DNA from: Guillardia theta CCMP2712
Taxonomy: Eukaryota; Cryptophyceae; Pyrenomonadales; Geminigeraceae
Assembly: GCF_000315625.1 (NCBI RefSeq)
Contig: NW_005434599.1
Coordinates: forward strand, 68,846 to 97,496
Reading direction: 5' to 3'
DNA: 28,651 nucleotides
Made by a program: the position numbers and the translations under genes. Positions 24,331-28,651 of the stretch are shown here, piece by piece (position 1 is the stretch's first letter; every line of letters begins with the position of its first letter). A model generated the notes under the pieces. The model searched no databases. It was not told the origin of the DNA and was given only the letters and a program-made list of their open reading frames with translations.

Positions 24331-24670
24331 GAGAGGAGAGCCGACGATGGTCGGAGAAGGATGAGGGTCAATGACGATGAGAGGAGAGGAGGAGGGAAAG
24401 GGAGGGAGGAAGATAACGAGAAAGGGGAGAGGATATGAGATGAGAGTAGAAGAGAGGAGGATGAAGAGGAGGATGAAGAGGAGGAGCGGATGAAGAGGAA
24501 AGAGGGAAAGAGAGTGAAAAGAAGTGGATTCCAGGAAACGAGGGGGCAGGGGTAAGCAGTCAGGAAGATGTACGATATTGATGCGAGTGGAGAACGACTG
24601 ACTGGAGGAGATGTCTACTGGAGAGGGAAAGAAAAGGAGAAGGGGGAAGATAGGAATAGGGTGAGGGAAG
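24330..24670. repeat. Polypurine tract
   Basis: Nearly pure A/G on the plus strand (GAGGA, GGAAAG, GATGAAGAGGA units) for about 340 bases. The 179-residue Ser/Pro/Leu frame on the minus strand is its translation and is not considered a gene. Confidence 0.75.
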
Positions 24671-24820
24671 AGGCGCGGGCAAGGCATGGCGGGATGGGAT
24701 GTGGGATTGGAACATGTGCTGTGAAGCAGATGCGATGCAGCGAGTGCTGGAGATGAACTAGGAGAGAATAATGGCTGTGAATGTGGTGAATGAAGTAGCC
24801 AAAGCAAAGGGACAAGAAGA

Positions 24821-25083
24821 ATGTATCATCTGAACAGGAAGCCATCACAGTTGGATAGGTTGAGACCTCTGGTGGGTCCTGTAGTTGGCTGTGGGGTCGA
24901 GGCTGTGGTGGATTCCTTGAAGCCGTTGTCAATCGTTGATACACCAATGAACATTGAAGAGAAAGAGAGTGGGAAGAAGAGTATTATTTTGGCAGGAGCG
25001 CGTTTTGTCGAACAGCCGCCACTTGTCTGTCAGCTTCTGACCTCTGGCTTGTTATCAACAGGTTTCTATCGTTGTGAAACATG
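24821..25083 (+). other. Upstream open frame overlapping the V-ATPase D start
   Basis: An 87-codon ATG frame whose TGA stop overlaps the ATG of the V-ATPase D gene (ATGA at 25081-25084). It has no recognisable domain. It may be leader sequence; an acceptor-like TTATCAACAG at about 25053-25062 suggests a 5'-UTR intron that would remove it. Confidence 0.25.
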
Positions 25084-26431
25084 AGTGGCCAAAAAGTTCT
25101 TCCCTCTCGAATGTGAGTGATTTTCATCAGCTTTTCAGGAAGGGCTCATGCATGTCTTGTAGGACATTTCAAACGACGAAGACCAGGCTCAAAGGCGCGA
25201 GCACTGGTCACAAGCTGCTCAAGAAGAAGTCAGATGCGTTGACAGTCAGGATTCGTCAGATTCTTAAACAAGTGCGCCTTGTTCTCGTCATTCGTCTCCT
25301 TATTCTTCCTCTTCCCTCCACCTCCTCCACCTCCTCCTCCCCCCCTTCCACCTCCCTCCTCCTGCTCCTGCTCCTGCTCTTCTTCCTCCTAGCTCAACGT
25401 GTTCTCATTGCCTTTGGTTGTGATTCCACACCTCAACAGATTGTGGAGAACAAGAACCTCATGGGAGCAGCTCTGAAAGAGGCGAACTTCTCTCTAGCTG
25501 GCGTGTACTACTCAGGCGGAGATGATATCAAGTATCAGATCCTCCAGAACGTCAGCAGCAAGGCTGGATCGAGGGTTGCGATGAAGGTGGATAACGTAGC
25601 AGGCGTGAAGATACCTGTCTTCGAGAAGAATGAAGGAGAGATGAAGTCAGCAGATCTAACGGGTGAGGATGATCTCCCTCGACAAGCCTCTGTTGACGCG
25701 CCCCTAGGTCTCGCACGAGGAGGGCAGAAGTTAGAAGAGAGCAGGACAAGGTGACTGGGAGGATGCTATAGAGGGAGGGAGGGAGGCTGATCTCTTTGTT
25801 TGCAGCTTCAAGAAGGCTCTGGATGCCCTCATCGTCTTGGCCTCCTTGCAAACTGCCTTCGTGGCCTTGGACGAGGTGCAGTGACGGACGGCGAGCTGAG
25901 CCCGCCTCGCAGCCTCACTCCCATCCTTCACAGGCCCAGAAGATCACCAATCGTCGTGTGAATGCCTTGGAGTATGTCGTTATCCCCCGTCTTGAGGTAG
26001 GAACTGCTCCTGCTCCTGCTCCTCCTCCTGATCCCGCTCTCTTCCATTTCCACATTGTACTCATCTTCTCCTGCTGAGAAAGTTGCAGGAAACGGTTCGT
26101 TACATCGCGACAGAGCTCGACGAGCTTGAGCGCGAGGAGTTCGTGAGGCTCAAGAAGGTTCAGGTGAGGACGAAAGTTAAGGCTAGGAGCGGCGGGAACG
26201 AGGAGGAGGAGGAGGAGGAGGAGGAGAGGAAGTGATAGCGCTGCAGGCCTACAAGAAGAAGCGCATTGAGGAAGAGGAGGAGAAGCTCAAGGAGCTCAAG
26301 TCTGCCGGAAAGGTTCGTGGAGGAAGAGGAGAGAGGAGGATGCTGGATGTGGCTGACGTGGATGTTAGTTGCCCGACGAGGTCCCCAGCCTGATCGGCAA
26401 GCCAGCAGATCCCGACGATCTCTTCTCATGA
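25081..26431 (+). CDS. V-type H+-ATPase subunit D (central stalk)
   Basis: Nine exons: 25081-25112, 25163-25271, 25440-25662, 25708-25750, 25806-25875, 25934-25996, 26089-26163, 26247-26312 and 26369-26431. They join in frame to 247 residues, the normal family length. Subunit D is the rotor shaft of V1, linking ATP hydrolysis to the membrane rotor that acidifies vacuoles and endomembranes. Diagnostic blocks are RLKGASTGHKLLKKKSDALT, DNVAGVKIPVFE, TGLARGGQKL, SLQTAFVALDE, KITNRRVNALEYVVIPRLE and LDELEREEFVRLKKVQ. The tail ends PADPDDLFS. Start: MSGQKVLPSRM, with the last Met split across intron 1. It is convergent with the coiled-coil gene, 114 bases apart. Confidence 0.96.
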
Positions 26432-26545
26432 GGTGCCGGGGGGAAACGCGAGGGAAGCACGAGAGAGGACGTGTTGATCACAGTACAAGACGAGATCCTA
26501 GTCGCCTCTTGCTATCCCCGCGGCCTCTCCTCCTGCTCCACTCTT

Positions 26546-28536
26546 TCACACTTGACTCTCTTCGATGCGCTTGAAGGCTACTCCAGCTCCTCCTGCCTTC
26601 TTGAGCACCTCCAGCACTGCATCGAAGGAAAATGTTAGGAAGAGCGGTCAGAGAGGAAGGGGGAAAGGAGAGGAGAAGAGGGGGAGATGGGGAGAGGAAT
26701 GTAAGGAGGAGAAGACATCGAGGGAGGGAGCAAGGGAGGAGGAAGAGGAAGAGGAGTTACCCGATTGATACTCGACGATAAGAGATCTGTGCTTCTCGAT
26801 CATCTGCATCCCCGTCATCCTCCTCGAACGTCGATGGCTCCTCACCTTGTCCTTCTCCTTCATCTCCTCCTTGCAGGCCGTGAGCTGAGCTGCAGAGACA
26901 CTTAGCAGAAGAAACCAGAAGATCACGGATTGTAAGGAGAAGGTGCAGGAGGTCGGAGCAGGAAGGAAGAAAAAGTCCACAAGGAAACGAAAAGGAAGAG
27001 GAGAACGAGAGGGAGGGAGGGAGGGAGGAGGAGGAAGAGGAACGGGGGGAGGAGGAGGAGAGTCTACTGACTTGCAAGATTGTCTCGTTTGATCCTCCAC
27101 CTCTCCGAGGCGTCTTCGACTCGTCGGGTTTGAATCTTCAAGGACGTCAGTCAGGCCCGCCCCACCTGGTCTCGACAGACCCGCTGCTTCTCTTCTAGGT
27201 CGAGGATCAGACCGTTGAGCCGAAGAATCTCCTGAAAGAGCGAAGATGGTGAGACAGGATGACGATGACGATGACGATGATGGCAATGATGATCATGGCA
27301 AGAATGATGATTCAGGGAGAAGGACAAGGATGGGTATGGGGATGTTGTTGTTGAGGGGATGTTTACCTGCTCCTGATTCTTCTCTGTATGTCTCAGACCC
27401 TCGACAAGCTGCATAGCGCGATCGTTCTCCCTGCCGCGAGCGTCAGCACCCAAGGCAACGAAAGGGGCAGCATTCCTGCTTTGTTCCAGCGACAAGTTTT
27501 GGAAGGACAAAATCTTCACGGCAAGTTAGAGGAGCTACGAGAGGAGCGGAGGGTCTCGCCTGCTCCTGGAGCGTTACAATAAGCTCGTCCTTCTCCTTGC
27601 TCGTAATCTTCGTCCGCAGCCCGTCAGCCCTCCATCGGCCTCACCGTCAGCCGCACCTGCTCATGGTCCACCACGTTGCGGATCTCGGCGAGCTCCTTGA
27701 GCATGAGGTCTTGTCTGGACTTGAGCTCCTGTGCCGACATCACTGGAGCAGAAGAGGGGAGGAGGAGGAGGAGGAGGAGGCGGAGGAGGAGGAGAAGGAG
27801 GAGGAGGAGGAGGAGGAGGAGGAGGAGGAGGAGGAGGTGGTGGTGGTGGTGGTGGTGGTGGAGGAGGAGGACGGAACATTGCAACTCACCTCAATCTCCA
27901 TGTTCTTGAACTCCAGCTCGTCTTGCAATTCACAGATCTACCACAAGTTCGTCAAACCGGCAACTTGTTCACAGAACATCATCGTGTAGATCTGAGTAGA
28001 TCCTCGTCACCAGCATCTTCCCTCACCTTTTGCCCTTGTGTGGTCGTCACATCCTACTCAGAGAGTCAGACGCTCTGGAGATGCATCGGGAGCATCCAAC
28101 CTTGAAGTGAGAGTTTTGTTGCACATCGTTTGTGAGGTGTTGCAAATGTCCATCCTTCGCCTGATTGCACCCATGTCAAGACTAAGATTGATGTGCAAGA
28201 AGATTTAAGAGACGTCAATGCAAAACAATGCTCAACAATCTCTACTGGCATCATCATCGTCAACACCATCCCTCGTTTATCACTCACCTCAATGTCGGCA
28301 TACGCCCTATCGAGCTTTCCTTGGAGATCTGAAACGGAACAGCATAAGGAGGAGGAGGAGGAGGAGCCTTTCTCTCTCCCGGCTGACCTTTAAGACTTTC
28401 TTTCAGCTTCTCATTCTCCTGAGTCAGCCTAGCGATCTCCTGCAAGAATTTCTCAGCTTCCTGCCTACTGACGTTAGGTAGACCCACCGTGAAGGTGTCT
28501 TCTCCTCCTGGACCCTGCGACTTGGTCTTCTGGCAG
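26546..28536 (-). CDS. Coiled-coil protein, twelve exons visible, 5' end outside the window
   Basis: Exons: 28536-28388, 28328-28288, 28053-28027, 27937-27890, 27728-27657, 27607-27560, 27513-27367, 27231-27166, 27135-27072, 26889-26846, 26803-26761 and 26616-26546. They join in frame to about 272 residues. Almost all of it is charged heptad-like helix: AEKFLQEIARLTQENEKLKE, LQDELEFKNMEIEELKSR, LRLNGLILDLEEKQ and CKEEMKEKDKMIEKHRSLI. The C-terminus is FKRIEESQV. Intron 27559-27514 has a GC donor (GCGAGA). The third exon is only 27 nt and is the weakest. The first exon begins after an acceptor (ATGCAG or CTGCCAG) that follows the (CCT)n sense-strand run, so upstream exons are missing. Such proteins are often cytoskeletal, ciliary or vesicle-tethering; I cannot name a family. 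Confidence 0.75.
27757..27871. repeat. (GGA)n/(GGT)n compound microsatellite in an intron
   Basis: GGA units, interrupted once or twice, run into about eight GGT units and a few more GGA. It lies within the intron 27889-27729 of the coiled-coil gene. In the sense direction it forms a pyrimidine/CAC-rich tract upstream of the acceptor. Homopolymer frames across it are artefacts. Confidence 0.93.
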
Positions 28537-28556
28537 CTGCATGTCACCACGAGCGC

Positions 28557-28651
28557 GAGGAGGAGGAGGAGGAGGAGGAGGAGGAGGAGGAGGAGGAGGA
28601 GGAGGAGGAGGAGGAGGAGGAGGAGGAGGAGGAGGAGGAGGAGGAGGAGGG
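28557..28651. repeat. (AGG)n microsatellite running off the right window edge
   Basis: About 31 AGG units without interruption to the last base. In the sense direction of the coiled-coil gene this is (CCT)n just upstream of an exon, so it is probably intronic. It mirrors the (CCT)41 at the left edge. Confidence 0.96.

Noticed and set aside
24268-24807. 179-residue minus-strand frame
   Set aside because: It is the translation of a polypurine tract: Ser/Pro/Leu only, no domain, no splice logic.
27624-27909. Poly-Leu, poly-Pro, poly-Gly and poly-Arg frames
   Set aside because: All come from the GGA/GGT microsatellite in an intron of the coiled-coil gene.

Overview
This is a eukaryotic nuclear window. 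Genes are interrupted by many GT-AG introns, often very short (42-60 nt). Spacers are long, and trinucleotide microsatellites sit mostly in introns. An alga-like protist fits best. A bacterial-type TtcA/cysteine desulfurase gene, an ABCC transporter, V-ATPase subunit D and a plant-like ER membrane protein lie together, and the style recalls a cryptophyte such as Guillardia theta. That assignment is an impression, not a demonstration. Both window ends are (CCT/AGG)n runs and there is one 100-N gap.

Layout. 1-3557 (-): one gene, by my splice model, joining a class V (cysteine desulfurase-like) domain to a TtcA-like tRNA 2-thiocytidine synthetase; the 3' end is unresolved. 3558-4122: divergent spacer with C-rich and AT-rich DNA. 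4123-4839 (+): acidic/basic low-complexity protein. 5038-10226 (-): full-length ABCC/MRP transporter in seven exons, with one apparent single-base frameshift in NBD1. 10227-12521: non-coding C-rich spacer containing the N gap. 12522-12812 (+): small protein starting MGCGSS. 13187-14078 (+): secreted Cys-rich protein in four exons. 14600-19480: tandem array of a ~1.85-1.95 kb unit. Copies B and C each carry a two-exon gene for a small KTVRDIW-type helix-turn-helix protein; copy A is internally deleted and a further copy D is decayed. GC-palindrome-rich DNA flanks the array on both sides. 19734-22606 (+): 799-aa secretory-pathway membrane protein ending in KKKL. 22607-25080: mostly spacer, with a weak minus-strand two-exon candidate at 23318-23754. 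25081-26431 (+): complete nine-exon V-ATPase subunit D (247 aa). 26546-28536 (-): twelve-exon coiled-coil protein, 5' end cut off by the window edge.

The most notable items are two. The first is the sulfur-relay fusion, a desulfurase and the tRNA thiolase it could feed in one chain. The second is the tandem array, whose copies differ mainly by short GC-rich insertions and deletions rather than by substitutions. The genes do not form one pathway. V-ATPase D, the ABCC pump and the ER protein are endomembrane functions, but nothing in the sequence ties them into a cluster.
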